Shown here: positions 56,101 to 64,000 of the stretch, piece by piece
Numbering within the stretch: position 1 is the stretch's first letter
Layout of the letters: each line of letters starts with the position of its first letter
Source of the DNA: Liolophura sinensis
Lineage: Eukaryota > Mollusca > Polyplacophora > Chitonida > Chitonidae
Assembly: GCF_032854445.1 (NCBI RefSeq)
Contig: NC_088295.1
Coordinates: 51,255,249-51,319,248 of the forward strand
DNA length: 64,000 nt
Direction of reading: 5' to 3'
Program-made: the position numbers and the translations under genes
Notes under the pieces: model-generated
What the model was told of the DNA's origin: nothing
Database searches by the model: none
The model's input: only the letters and a program-made list of their open reading frames with translations

Positions 56101-59100
56101 GTATGTACAGATGCAAAGAACAGGTGTAGCTTATGTCATACCCTGAGCATCAGTGTTGGGAGTCCAATAACAAGAAAAGCAATGTTAATATCTCCAGAAG
56201 TACTGCTTCTATTGCACTGAAGTTTATTTAAAATGACACAAGGGGGCCTCGCTGGCTGAGGTGGATAGCTGGCCAGCACGGTGCAATAACGCAATGCGCC
56301 AGGAGCCTCCCATCAATGTGGTCTCTGTGAGCTCAAGTCCAGCTCATGCTGGCCTCCTCTCCAGTGGCACATGTGAAGATCTGGCAGTAACCTGCGAATG
56401 GTTGGGGGTTTCTCCCAGGCTCTGCTCAGTTTCATCCCACCATATTGCAGGCCGCTGTTGTATAAGTAATATTCTTCAGTACGGCGTAAAAGACCAATCA
56501 GCAAAATAAAAAAACAGTGACGTGCGAGGTATTTTATATCGTTGATGCTCTTTGTGAATATTAAGTACCGTGAATTATCAAATTCACTCCTCAGTGCTTT
56601 GTGTATTGAGCTGAAGTTTTGCATTCATTTGTCTCCTACAGATGAGTTTTTTCTTAGCCTTGTTAGTTATAAGTTAGTGTATTACATGAGTGGCATGAGG
56701 CTGTAAGGTGGTAATGTAATTCTTCAACCTTTCACATGTTTACAAGATGTTTATTCAGTCATATTATGACGGTGTTATTCAGTGTGGACTTATAATATTA
56801 TGCTTTTTGTGGAGCCAAGAAATTGTCCTACCAAAGGAGTGTAGTTTTGTCTTCGAAGTCAAATTGCAAAAGCGGCAAGGAATTATGGTGCAAGGGCTCA
56901 TAAGTCATCTCAGGAAGCTGGTAGATGACACAAGTAATTTGTAGTTTATATGGGAATTCAAACTGTGAAAATATGATGTAAACAATGCAAAGGCACTGTC
57001 TTCTTTCGGTTGTTCTAGCTTTCATGAGGATTGTTCTGACAAAATAGCGTACGCAATGATTTATACGGCCATGTGTCTTTTCAAGCGGAAATCTGTCTAC
57101 TGAAGTTATTTGGCCAAAGTCATGGATGGATGAATTGTAACGAAGTATTCCAGTTTTATTTGAATACATGGCATTGAACAGAACGAAAAAGTGTAAAACC
57201 TGAGTAAGCATCAGTAGAAAGGCCATCTGGAAATACATAGATGCATTATATATTATTATCACCAAGTTAAATGTAGTCAGAGACTTTGATATGCTTTATG
57301 TATGATGGGCTTTATGGGCTATATATTCATAACTCATCGTCTCCGTGATGTCACATAACTTTTTCTACATGTTTAAGTTCAGTTCTAGATAAAATTCTTA
57401 TGAACCCTATACATGTGTTTGAAATTAAATGCCTGTTTTAGGACCAGAAAAGTTGCTGTGACAACATTGACCGCACACATAGCTAGTGATGGCATACACA
57501 GTTAGTAACAGCATACACAGTTAGTGACATCATATATAGTGATGGCATACATAGTTAGTGACGGCATACATAGTGAGAGCATACATAGTAAGTGAGGGCA
57601 TACATAGTGAGTGACAGCATACATAGTGATGGCATACATAGTTAGCGACGGCATACATAGTGACGGCATCCATAGTGACGGCATACATAGTGACAGCATA
57701 CGTAGTTTGTGACGGCATACATAGTGAGGGCATACATAGTTAGTGATGGCATACATAGTGACGGCATACATAGCTAGTGACGGCGTACATAGTGACGGCA
57801 TACATTGTGAGGGCATACATAGTTTGTGACGGCATACATAGTGAGGGCATACATAGTTAATGACGGCATACATATTTAGTGACGACGTACATAGTGACGG
57901 CATACATACTTAGTGAGGGCATACATAGTTAGTGAGGGCATACATAGTTTGTGACGGCATACATAGTTAGTGACGGCATACATAGTGACGGCATACATAG
58001 TTACCACATACATAGTTAGTGACGGCATACATAGTGAGGGCATACATAGTTAGTGAGAGCATACAGAGTTAGTGAGAGCATACAGAGTTAGTGATGGCAT
58101 ACAGAGTTAGTGATGGCATACATAGTGAGGGCATACATAGTGAGGGCATACATAGTTAGTGACGGCATACATAGTGAGGGCATACATAGTTAGTGATGGC
58201 ATACATAGTTAGTGACAGCATACATGGTTAGTCATGGCATACATAGTGATGGCATACAGTGAGGGCATCCACAGTTAGTGAAGGCATACATAGTTAGTGA
58301 CGGCATACATAGTTAGTGACGGCATACAGTGAGGGCATCCATAGTCAGTGATGGCATACATAGTTAGTGACGGCATACATAGTGATGGCATACATAGTTA
58401 GTATGTCCACCAAAAATGATACTTGCACCTTAGTCTCATAGTTCCTTTGTCTTTAAGCAGCAATCAAATTGTTAAATAAACCTATTTATCATGCACAGGC
58501 TTTGAAGCAATGTTAAACTTAGCTGGTTGTATATTTTGTTGTAAATGTTAAAATTGTTTTGTTTTGAATTAAAGGTTCAGGTATGAGGTCATTGACTATC
58601 AAGAAAATAAAATGATTGATGTCATAAATGTGAGGTATACCAACATTAATCTGATTCTCACACAGGCCTACTGACCACATAATTTTATCAAACAGATCAA
58701 ATGACATGCACTGTTGTTGGATGATAGTTAAACATCTTGTTTCTGCAGTTCCAAATGCGGTTGAAGATATAAGAGTGTCTTCCAGGGATCTGCACTTTGT
58801 ACTGGTGATGTGGCGGCCTCCATCCTCTTCAGTAGTCGAGGAATACAAGGTCACAATCACTGAACTATCTGGGTCGACTCAGTACGTTAACCAAAGTGAA
58901 GAGTATGTCAGTTATAATGTCTCTGGCCTGGATGCTGGCACACACTACACAGTCAGTGTGCGGTCAGTCAGTGGGGGGAGAAGTAAGGAGAGTCCAGCCT
59001 CAACACTGACTATCACCACATGTAAGTTGTTAGAACATTAGTGGTCCGTGGATGTCAATTCTCCACATACCTACCTCAATATTCAGGAACAAATGTTGCG

Positions 59101-62100
59101 ACAACCTGATGATGTCAAAAGCCAAATGATCTGGCACCTCAGAAATAGATCTGATTTTTTGTGACTATTTGCAGAGATCAAAGAAGCTATCTCAAATTCT
59201 TTTTGTGTGTCCCCTCCATTTCTACAAAGAAAAAAATCATCCTCAGATCTAATCAACGTAAATTTTACTTAGAATCAGCTGTCAATCATGTTGGTGATGA
59301 ATATTTCTGTACAAGGGAGATAAGTCAACGCACAGTTTGTTTTGTGGGATATGTTTTGGAGAGGTTCAAATTGAGTTCATGCAAAATGTTGCATAATTCA
59401 TTCCAGAACAATACAAATTGAATAAATATAACCAAAAATTCTGTTGATGGACCAGTTAATGGCCCATCCAGATGACTTTAAAGAACAGCTTTTTTACAGA
59501 AATACTGGAATCGCCCTGTCTGCCTGCCTGTCTATAGACATGTTTTTTTCCATGCATCTAATCCCAAAATACTGCGACTGCGATGAAACTTACCATACAT
59601 CTGAACTTGTGCATGCTTAAGTTCAAGTTTTGTGTAAGTTTTCATAATTGCCGTCATTTAGGACTTTGCGTATTAGGGCTTTTCCATGTATTCAGATTTT
59701 GCCAGTGCATATTTCAGACATGTGAATCCCAGTATTTTTAGTCTGGTTTCATGTTAAAGAGATCATGGATGGTGTGTACATCTACATGTATATTATGGAA
59801 GGTTGAGCTTTCTTTTATTTGTTTTAGGTTTATTGGCTTTGTGAATGTTTTGTGTCATTTTGATTGATAGACATTGGATGTAAAAAAATTTATGTAAATT
59901 TCACTTTGTTCTCTGTGGTAAACATATCTTCTGTGGAAAGTCTCCACGCATGGCTATAATTTGTTGTTCACGGTCTCTGTTGGATTTTTTTTTTCAAGGA
60001 TTACCTATTTCTTGTAATCAAGAAAACTTTCTTGTAGAGCTACAATTTTTACAGATTTACCTACTTACTTACAGAGAACAAGAGGTATTAATAGGTAAGG
60101 TATTAATAACCAGGGGTTCTTTTGTTGATTTTACCACATTTGTCATCATTTTTCTGATTTATGGACTCACTCTTCTCTCCAGTGAACACAGATTTCTATA
60201 AATCTTTCCTGGAGGCCTACAGTTTCTTACGCAAAACCTATCTTGATAATCTTATTGTCTTTCCAGCTACTTTACCAGATTTATTGAGTGTTAAAGTTTA
60301 CCTAATTTTTGGGCTTCATTTTCTCTGGCATGCACATCATCTGTAGAAAGCTTTCCACATCTGTATTAGTACTAGGAGCCTATGACACTGGCCAATGCAT
60401 GTGCCTTCCTAGACTGTGAGGGAATGTTTAAACCAATCACCTGGGCTTTGACTGTTGTCAGTTGGGTATTTTGCTCAGCCAATCATATTGCAGAGGCCAC
60501 CCATATTACATGGATAGCCAATCGTGGGTAGCAGTTTGCATATAAAAATCCATTCCAGCATGTTGGTGCTGGAAATTTTTTACTACAATAGCTCAGCATT
60601 TGCTCTGTCTTTCAATGGGTTGCAGTTGTCACCCATAATACCTGGATTGCTTAATGCAGTGTGTGATTTGCATATCAAAGACCACTGCCCACAATGACAT
60701 CTGTAGCACTAGCTTTATGTCTGTGTTTATGTGTTTTAGTGCCGGCCTCTGTGGAGAGTTTTGATGTGACAACGGACACTGACAGTGTCCATGTTAACTG
60801 GAGTCTGCCAGCTGACATCACCTACGACTTTTTGAACATCTCACTCTCCGCCGACTCAGGGGTGGTGGACTCGGTCTCCAGAAACAAGAGGTAATCTACA
60901 TACATGCACTGAGTTTTGTCAAGTCTTATCTTTAGTCTGAAATTAAATTTATATCTAGTGAAAGGCCATTATACAGCTTTTTTATTATCCTCCCGAGGTA
61001 TAATGCTAAGGGAAATTGCCTTCAGGTTGTTCATCCGTCCGTCCATTCGAACTTATTACAGTGTCAACACATCTCCTCTTACATTTTTGATTGGATATTC
61101 ATGAAACTTTACCAGCATGGCAGAGAAAATGTGACAATAATGCATTCGGTATACGGGCTGTGTGCATCATTTATTTCCAATTATTGCCCCTATACCTAGA
61201 ATGTGTAGTGAATTGGGTGGGGGGGCTTGATTTACTATTTATTTATTTATTTGATTGGTGTTTTACGCCGTACTCAAGAATATTTCACTTATATGATGGC
61301 GGCCAGCATTATGGTGGGAGGAAACTGGACAAAGCCCGGGGGAAACCCACCACCATCCGCTGGTTGCTGACAGACCTTCCCACTTATGGCCGGAGAGGAA
61401 GCCAGCATGAGCTGGACTTGAACTCACAGTGACCGCATTGGTGATAGGCTCCTGGGTCACTACGCAGCGCTAGTCTTCATTTACAGCTGTATCTCTGTCT
61501 GTATGTGTTAGTTTTCTTCAATCCTTTTTGAGATAGGACTTCCTATTTGCTATAGACATTCTCCTTAGATGATTGTCAGTTTTTCTATTTTGGGATTTCT
61601 AAATTTTACAGATTCTGGTCTGATTTTTACAAAGTATTTTTGATAGACCTTTAAGGTGCTTACTTACTTTGAAGAAGAGGGGGCATATGTGTTTTATGAA
61701 CACTCAGCTTAGTGTCTAGGTGTGTTCAGATTGACTTTTTACCCTAACGTTGCTGTCATGTGTTTCCATTACATTGTAAACACATTTTCTCTTCCAGCTG
61801 TGCTTGTGGCTGTGAAATATTTAAGGCATTGCATGGGTTTTTTATTTTCTGTTTTTATTTTTATTTCAATTTATTTTTGTTATTAAATACATGCCTTTGA
61901 TATTATCAAGTCGCACATGTGTTGGCTAATATTTTTTGAATCAATTATCCAGCTTTCACTTCAATACCTGTGATATTATTTGATTAAATGTTTGGTTTGA
62001 TTGGTTTTGATACAGCTCTCCTGATGCTCCCAATCACAGATTTATCAATTTGGAGTCTGGCAGTCTCTATGTGGTTACCATAGTAACAACTCTCTCTAAT

Positions 62101-62140
62101 GGCATCATGGGACATCCCATTAACAAGACAGCCATCACAA
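47668..62140 (+). CDS. fibronectin type III repeat protein, 10 exons, partial at both ends
   Basis: Ten exons give one continuous frame of 1884 bases (628 residues) encoding seven FN3 domains of about 85-91 residues. Every domain boundary is a phase 1 intron; three domains (3, 4 and 7) are additionally split once inside. Each domain shows the strand-B Trp and the strand-F L.PG/AG..Y pattern, with many N-glycosylation sequons, so it is extracellular. There is no Cys pattern, Ig or EGF domain. The symmetrical 1-1 exons and the '(V/L)P..V..(I/V)...W' openings followed by '...Y.VSV.SVSGG' endings resemble R3-type receptor tyrosine phosphatases (PTPRB/PTPRJ/PTPRQ group), but tenascin-like or other FN3 proteins cannot be excluded. 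No signal peptide exon, membrane helix or phosphatase domain is in the window. The donor at 62140 shows that it continues to the right. Confidence 0.8.
47938..49557 (+). other. FN3 gene intron 1
   Basis: 1.6-kb intron containing the 31-bp minisatellite at 48822-49100. No other exon is recognised. Confidence 0.7.
48822..49100. repeat. minisatellite, 31-bp unit, 9 copies
   Basis: The unit reads 'tcctatgtgtacataactac' then 'aaaggaaagaa'. Nine copies make 279 bases exactly. The first two copies are the most diverged. Confidence 0.97.
49558..49827 (+). CDS. FN3 domain 2 (one exon)
   Basis: 270 bases, acceptor TTGACAG, donor G|GTGGGT, phase 1-1. Opens PNPPTYVTVTSAETHSLKVVW and ends LQPGHTYSISIAAVYYG. 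Four sequons (NDS, NDT, NLT, NQT). Confidence 0.88.
50165..50276 (+). repeat. SINE family 1, 3' part, diverged
   Basis: 'Ggctgcaggtttcacccc', 'ggccattgttgtataagtga', 'gagtgcggcataaaatatcc' and an AAATAAATAAATAAATC tail. Confidence 0.8.
50720..50800 (-). repeat. SINE family 1, terminal fragment
   Basis: ATTTATTTATTTTTT tract, 'cttttacgccgtactcaaga' and 'ggccagcattatg'. Confidence 0.85.
50886..50974 (+). CDS. FN3 domain 3, first half
   Basis: 89 bases, acceptor GTTTCAG, donor CAG|GTCAGT in phase 0. Encodes PLPPVKVTVRALNES followed by ALYVMWYPDSSSTQ, strands A to C. Confidence 0.85.
50975..51906 (+). other. FN3 gene intron 3 (inside domain 3)
   Basis: 0.93-kb intron with a C/A homopolymer patch at 51533-51555 and an (AT)n tract at 51693-51718. 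No exon. Confidence 0.7.
51907..52093 (+). CDS. FN3 domain 3, second half
   Basis: 187 bases, acceptor TGTACAG in phase 0, donor A|GTGAGT in phase 1. Encodes ETFVVSYQADGG and PPGQLYNITVKAVQGQRTSS, strands C' to G. Confidence 0.87.
52094..52865 (+). other. FN3 gene intron 4
   Basis: Intron almost half filled by a reverse SINE family 2 copy. Confidence 0.75.
52406..52757 (-). mobile_element. SINE family 2, body B, with tRNA-like head
   Basis: Read on the - strand it begins 'ggcccggatagcacagttgg', 'tagagcgtccgcttcgggac' (tRNA-like A-box region and anticodon arm), continues with 'gaggaagttgtaacttcct', 'gcaacgactggttgacccgt', 'gtaagtcgtctcagtgaagc' and 'ggtggaaatccgtcctgcaa', and ends 'cgtcgtcatatgactgaaaa', 'gacgttaaaccccaagc'. 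This is the most complete body B copy here. Confidence 0.85.
52866..53004 (+). CDS. FN3 domain 4, first half
   Basis: 139 bases, acceptor TGAACAG, donor CA|GTAAGT in phase 2. Encodes PLAAEDLKPVNITTQS, IEVLWVANPGSKHTGFLVTL. Confidence 0.85.
53005..54476 (+). other. FN3 gene intron 5 (inside domain 4)
   Basis: 1.47-kb intron with a full-length reverse SINE family 1 copy. The remainder shows nothing recognisable. Confidence 0.75.
53083..53361 (-). mobile_element. SINE family 1, full length with target-site duplication
   Basis: Complete reverse copy: a long T tract (the A-rich tail), 'gattggtgttttacgcagta', 'ggaggaaaccgggtaaagcc', 'acggccggagaggaagccag' and the tRNA-like head ending 'caactgagccacagagaccc'. 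The direct repeat TCACTTTGA flanks it (53072-53080 and 53365-53373). Confidence 0.93.
54477..54598 (+). CDS. FN3 domain 4, second half
   Basis: 122 bases, acceptor TTTTCAG, donor G|GTATAC in phase 1. The first base completes a Gln codon from the previous exon. Encodes NKTDFNAVFDGLTSGKTYQ then VTVLTLAGQEKSDS, strands D to G. Confidence 0.85.
54599..55600 (+). other. FN3 gene intron 6
   Basis: 1.0-kb intron with copy 1 of the duplicated segment. The frame open at 55332-55709 overlaps the next exon in a different frame and is chance. Confidence 0.75.
54784..55025 (+). repeat. duplicated intronic segment, copy 1 (SINE 3' end plus flank)
   Basis: SINE family 1 terminus ('ggctgttgtataagtaaaat', 'ggcgttaaagaccaatcagc') followed by about 130 bp of non-SINE sequence ('gatgctctttatgaatatta', 'attatcaaattcactacttc', 'gctgaagttttgcactcgtt', 'ctcctacagatgag'). 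The same arrangement is present at 56398-56650. Between them lies FN3 domain 5. Confidence 0.85.
55601..55858 (+). CDS. FN3 domain 5 (one exon)
   Basis: 258 bases, acceptor CCTGCAG, donor G|GTTAGT, phase 1-1. Encodes PAAPVLRSNTSNHSIVLTW, NYSISVTDENLS and LQAGSSYRVTVIANSGNQKS. Confidence 0.88.
55980..56090 (-). repeat. SINE family 1, 3' part
   Basis: (TTGAT)n tract, 'gattggtgttttacgccgta', 'cggcggccagcattatggct' and 'gggcagagcccgggcgaaac'. A very well-preserved, probably young fragment. Confidence 0.92.
56242..56513 (+). repeat. SINE family 1, near full length, diverged
   Basis: 'Gggggcctcgctggctgagg' head, 'gtgagctcaagtccagctca' B-box region, body, and the terminus 'ggcgtaaaagaccaatcagc' with an AAAATAAAAAAACA tail. 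Its terminal sequence variants match those at 54784-54892, not the family consensus. Confidence 0.88.
56398..56650 (+). repeat. duplicated intronic segment, copy 2
   Basis: Second copy of the segment at 54784-55025: SINE terminus, then 'gatgctctttgtgaatatta', 'attatcaaattcactcctca', 'gctgaagttttgcattcatt' and 'ctcctacagatgag'. It carries an extra 'ggtattttatatc' relative to copy 1. Confidence 0.85.
57303..57400. repeat. GTGGGCTTTATG-family element, partial copy 3
   Basis: 'Gatgggctttatgggctata' and 'gatgtcacataactttttct' align with the left part of copy 1 ('agtgggctttatgagccata', 'catgtcacacaacctttttt'). The right end was not found. Confidence 0.45.
57480..58402. repeat. minisatellite of mixed 18-bp and 22-bp units
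   Basis: Units of the form 'gtgacggcatacatagttag' or 'gtgagggcatacata' alternate irregularly for 0.9 kb. Antisense frames of 67 and 133 codons rich in Met-Pro-Ser-Leu/Val-Tyr-Ala arise from the repeat and are artefacts. Confidence 0.95.
58749..59021 (+). CDS. FN3 domain 6 (one exon)
   Basis: 273 bases, acceptor TTCTGCAG, donor T|GTAAGT, phase 1-1. Encodes PNAVEDIRVSSRDLHFVLVM followed by W, and LDAGTHYTVSVRSVSGGRSK. Confidence 0.88.
59022..60739 (+). other. FN3 gene intron 8
   Basis: 1.7-kb AT-rich intron with no SINE or array recognised. Its last 46 bases are open in frame with the next exon. Confidence 0.7.
60740..60890 (+). CDS. FN3 domain 7, first half
   Basis: 151 bases, acceptor TGTTTTAG, donor AG|GTAATC in phase 2. 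Encodes PASVESFDVTTDTDSVHVNW and FLNISLSADSGVVDS. The upstream intron is open in the same frame back to an ATG at 60694; see findings. Confidence 0.82.
60891..62015 (+). other. FN3 gene intron 9 (inside domain 7)
   Basis: 1.1-kb intron with one nearly full-length reverse SINE family 1 copy. Confidence 0.75.
61238..61474 (-). repeat. SINE family 1, nearly full length
   Basis: TTTATTTATTTATTTGATTG, 'tacgccgtactcaagaatat', 'ggtgggaggaaactggacaa', 'atggccggagaggaagccag', and the tRNA-like head to 'cactacgcagcgctag'; the last part of the head is missing. Confidence 0.93.
62016..62140 (+). CDS. FN3 domain 7, second half
   Basis: 125 bases, acceptor GATACAG, donor A|GTGAGT in phase 1. Encodes SPDAPNHRFINLESGSLYVV followed by TIVTTLSNGIMG. 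The gene continues beyond the window. Confidence 0.85.
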
Positions 62141-62978
62141 GTGAGTCAGTCTTCCTTCAGTTCTCATTGTGCTATATATTGTCTCTTGTATAACATTTAT
62201 TTCATTGGTGTTTGATTTGTAGATTTCCCTGTTCACATATAGGTGGGCCCTTGATGGCAACAAGCAGTTGATGATACTCACGTGACTGTTTGCATAGTCC
62301 AACTATGTTTGCAGACCACTTGTCTTCCACCACTATGTGGGCATATATGTGTACATCACAAGCTAAGCCTTCGTCGTCATATGACTGAAAAATTGTTGAG
62401 CACGACGTTAAACCCCGAGCACTCACTCACTCACTCACTCACTCACTCACAAACTTGCCAGTAACACCACATATAACATGACATCAGTTCAAAGCTTTTG
62501 AACTACAGTGTAGGCAAAATTAAAATTATTTTCTTCATCTATCCTGCAAAATCGTATAAGATAAGACTTGCATATATTTATGCCCAGTTGCGAATGTAAT
62601 GGATGCGTCATGATTTGTATCTTTCAATGTGTGTGTATTTGGCATAATTTTGCGAGCAAGTTATCTGAAAAACTGTTTAAGACTCTTTGAATTTGGTACA
62701 TACTGTCTTACCATTATTCTCATGGTCTGAATAATTTTTTAAAAATGATGCTTTTTTTTTTGTCATCTCAACCCCATTTTACAGATTTTAGACATAGATA
62801 ATGTCTATTTTTGTGTGCAGGCTTTGAAATAATTTTGTTATGTCCCCTTCTTGATATAGTAGAGAATCATATTTATAGCCATGTCAGGTCAAGTTTTTGT
62901 TATTTGCTTGTATCTTAAAACTGAAAGTAACATTTTACAAATGAATGAATGTCAAAAGCCAGGTTGGGGGCATCGATA
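62141..62978 (+). other. FN3 gene intron 10, first part
   Basis: Intron sequence after domain 7. It contains a SINE family 2 terminus at 62366-62452 and no recognised exon. Confidence 0.65.
62366..62452 (+). repeat. SINE family 2, terminal fragment with (CACT)n tail
   Basis: 'Ccttcgtcgtcatatgactg', 'attgttgagcacgacgttaa', 'accccgagc', then (ACTC)n. The terminal sequence is nearly identical to that of the body B copies at 27348 and 52406. Confidence 0.85.
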
Positions 62979-64000
62979 TCCATAATCTTTGATGAAGTTA
63001 TGATGGCCTGAGCAGTAAGGTAAAGTGAAACTTACCTATAATCTTTGATGAGGTTATGATGGCCTGAGTAGTAAGGTAGAGTGAAACTTACCTATAATCT
63101 TTCATGAAGTTATGATGGCCTGAGCAGTAAGGTAGAGTGAAACTTACCCATAATCTTTGATGGAGTTATGATGGCCTGAGCAGTAAGGTAGAGTGAAACT
63201 TACCTATAATCTTTGATGAAGTTACGATGGCCTGAGCAGTAAGGTAGAGTGAAACTTACCTATAATCTTTGATGAAGTTACGATGGCCTGAGCAGTAAGG
63301 TAGAGTGAAACTTACCTATAATCTTTGATGAAGTTACGATGGCCTGAGCAGTAAGGTAGAGTGAAACTTACCTATAATCTTTGATGAAGTTACGATGGCC
63401 TGAGTAGTAAGGTAGAGTGAAACTTACCTATAATCTTTGATGAAGTTACGATGGCCTGAGCAGTAAGGTAAAGTGAAACTTACCTATAATCTTTGATGAA
63501 GTTATGATGGCCTGAGCAGTAAGGTAAAGTGAAACTTACCCATAATCTTTGATGAAGTTATGATGGCCTGAGCAGTAAGGTATGGTGAAACTTACCTATA
63601 ATCTTTGATGAAGTTATGATGGCCTGAACAGTAAGGTAAAGTGAAACTTACCTATAATCTTTGATGAAGTTATGATGGCCTGAGCAGTAAGGTATAGTGA
63701 AACTTACCTATAATCTTTGATGGAGTTATGATGGCCTGAGCAGTAAGGTAAAGTGAAACTTACCTATAATCTTTGATGGAGTTATGATGGCCTGAGCAGT
63801 ATGGTAGAGTGAAACTTACCCATAATCTTTGATGAAGTTATGATGGCCTGAGCAGTAAGGTATAGTGAAACTTACCTATAATCTTTGATGAAGTTATGAT
63901 GGCCTTAGCAGTATGGTAGAGTGAAACTTACCCATAATCTTTGATGAAGTTATGATGGTCTGAGCAGTAAGGTATAGTGAAACTTACCTATAATCTTTGA
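62979..64000. repeat. minisatellite, 56-bp unit, ~18 copies, runs off the edge
   Basis: The unit reads 'acctataatctttgatgaag' then 'ttatgatggcctgagcagta' then 'aggtagagtgaaactt'. Copies differ mainly at ttAtg/ttAcg, gtaAAgt/gtaGAgt/gtaTAgt and CCTATA/CCCATA. The right end lies outside the window. Confidence 0.97.

Larger units (their letters stand above)
55859..58748 (+). other. FN3 gene intron 7
   Basis: 2.9-kb intron with two SINE family 1 copies, copy 2 of the duplicated segment, a partial GTGGGCTTTATG-family element and a 0.9-kb minisatellite. Confidence 0.75.

Noticed and set aside
57502-57903. 133-codon antisense frame rich in Met-Pro-Ser/Tyr-Ala
   Set aside because: It lies wholly inside the 18/22-bp minisatellite.

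Overview
The window is eukaryotic, intron-rich, AT-rich animal DNA. No bacterial-style operon, CRISPR array or intact functional RNA gene is visible. The organism is most likely a lophotrochozoan, probably a mollusc. This is an inference from two things: the dominant repeat is a tRNA-headed SINE whose 3' domain (ending in GGTGTTTTACGCCGTACTC / AATAAATAAATA tails) is of a type I know mainly from molluscan genomes, and the genes are ordinary metazoan cell-surface genes. No species call is possible from sequence alone.

Three genes can be supported. (1) A two-exon gene on the + strand (5097-5196 joined to 8335-8525) encodes a 96-residue CD164/MGC-24-type sialomucin: signal peptide, very short Thr-rich mucin segment, conserved transmembrane block and a C-terminal YGVF sorting-type motif. 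(2) A complete four-exon gene on the - strand (34557 down to 29258) encodes a 454-residue ectonucleotide pyrophosphatase/phosphodiesterase of the ENPP4/ENPP5 type, with all seven metal/nucleophile positions present, a signal peptide and a C-terminal membrane anchor. (3) Ten exons on the + strand (47668-62140) encode seven consecutive fibronectin type III domains (628 residues) of a large extracellular or receptor protein. It is open at both ends, and the domain style suggests an R3-type receptor tyrosine phosphatase, but no phosphatase or membrane domain lies in the window. The three genes all act at or outside the cell surface; nothing shows that they work together.

Layout: 0-5 kb repeats and unassigned DNA; 5.1-9.3 kb CD164-like gene; 9.3-12.8 kb unassigned; 12.8-15.75 kb an old diverged satellite carrying a pogo/Tigger-type transposon fragment and a full-length SINE; 16.0-18.9 kb a dense SINE cluster and a 50-bp minisatellite; 19.5-24.7 kb three further tandem arrays, including a 2.6-kb array of a 48-bp unit; 24.7-29.2 kb unassigned with a TIR element; 29.26-34.56 kb ENPP gene; 34.6-47.6 kb intergenic or upstream-intron DNA with foldback elements and a 1.2-kb higher-order minisatellite; 47.7-64 kb FN3 gene, whose introns hold SINEs and three minisatellites, the last (56-bp unit) running off the right edge.

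The most striking property is the repeat content: nine minisatellite arrays make up roughly 12% of the window (my sum of the array lengths), with at least 23 copies or fragments of one SINE family, six of a second SINE group, and several hairpin/MITE-like elements. Most open reading frames of 60-140 codons here are repeat artefacts or chance. I found no convincing new gene system. The observations most worth following are the alternative ends of the ENPP protein, the NAGNAG acceptor in the CD164-like gene, the higher-order structure of the arrays, and the duplicated intronic segment in the FN3 gene.
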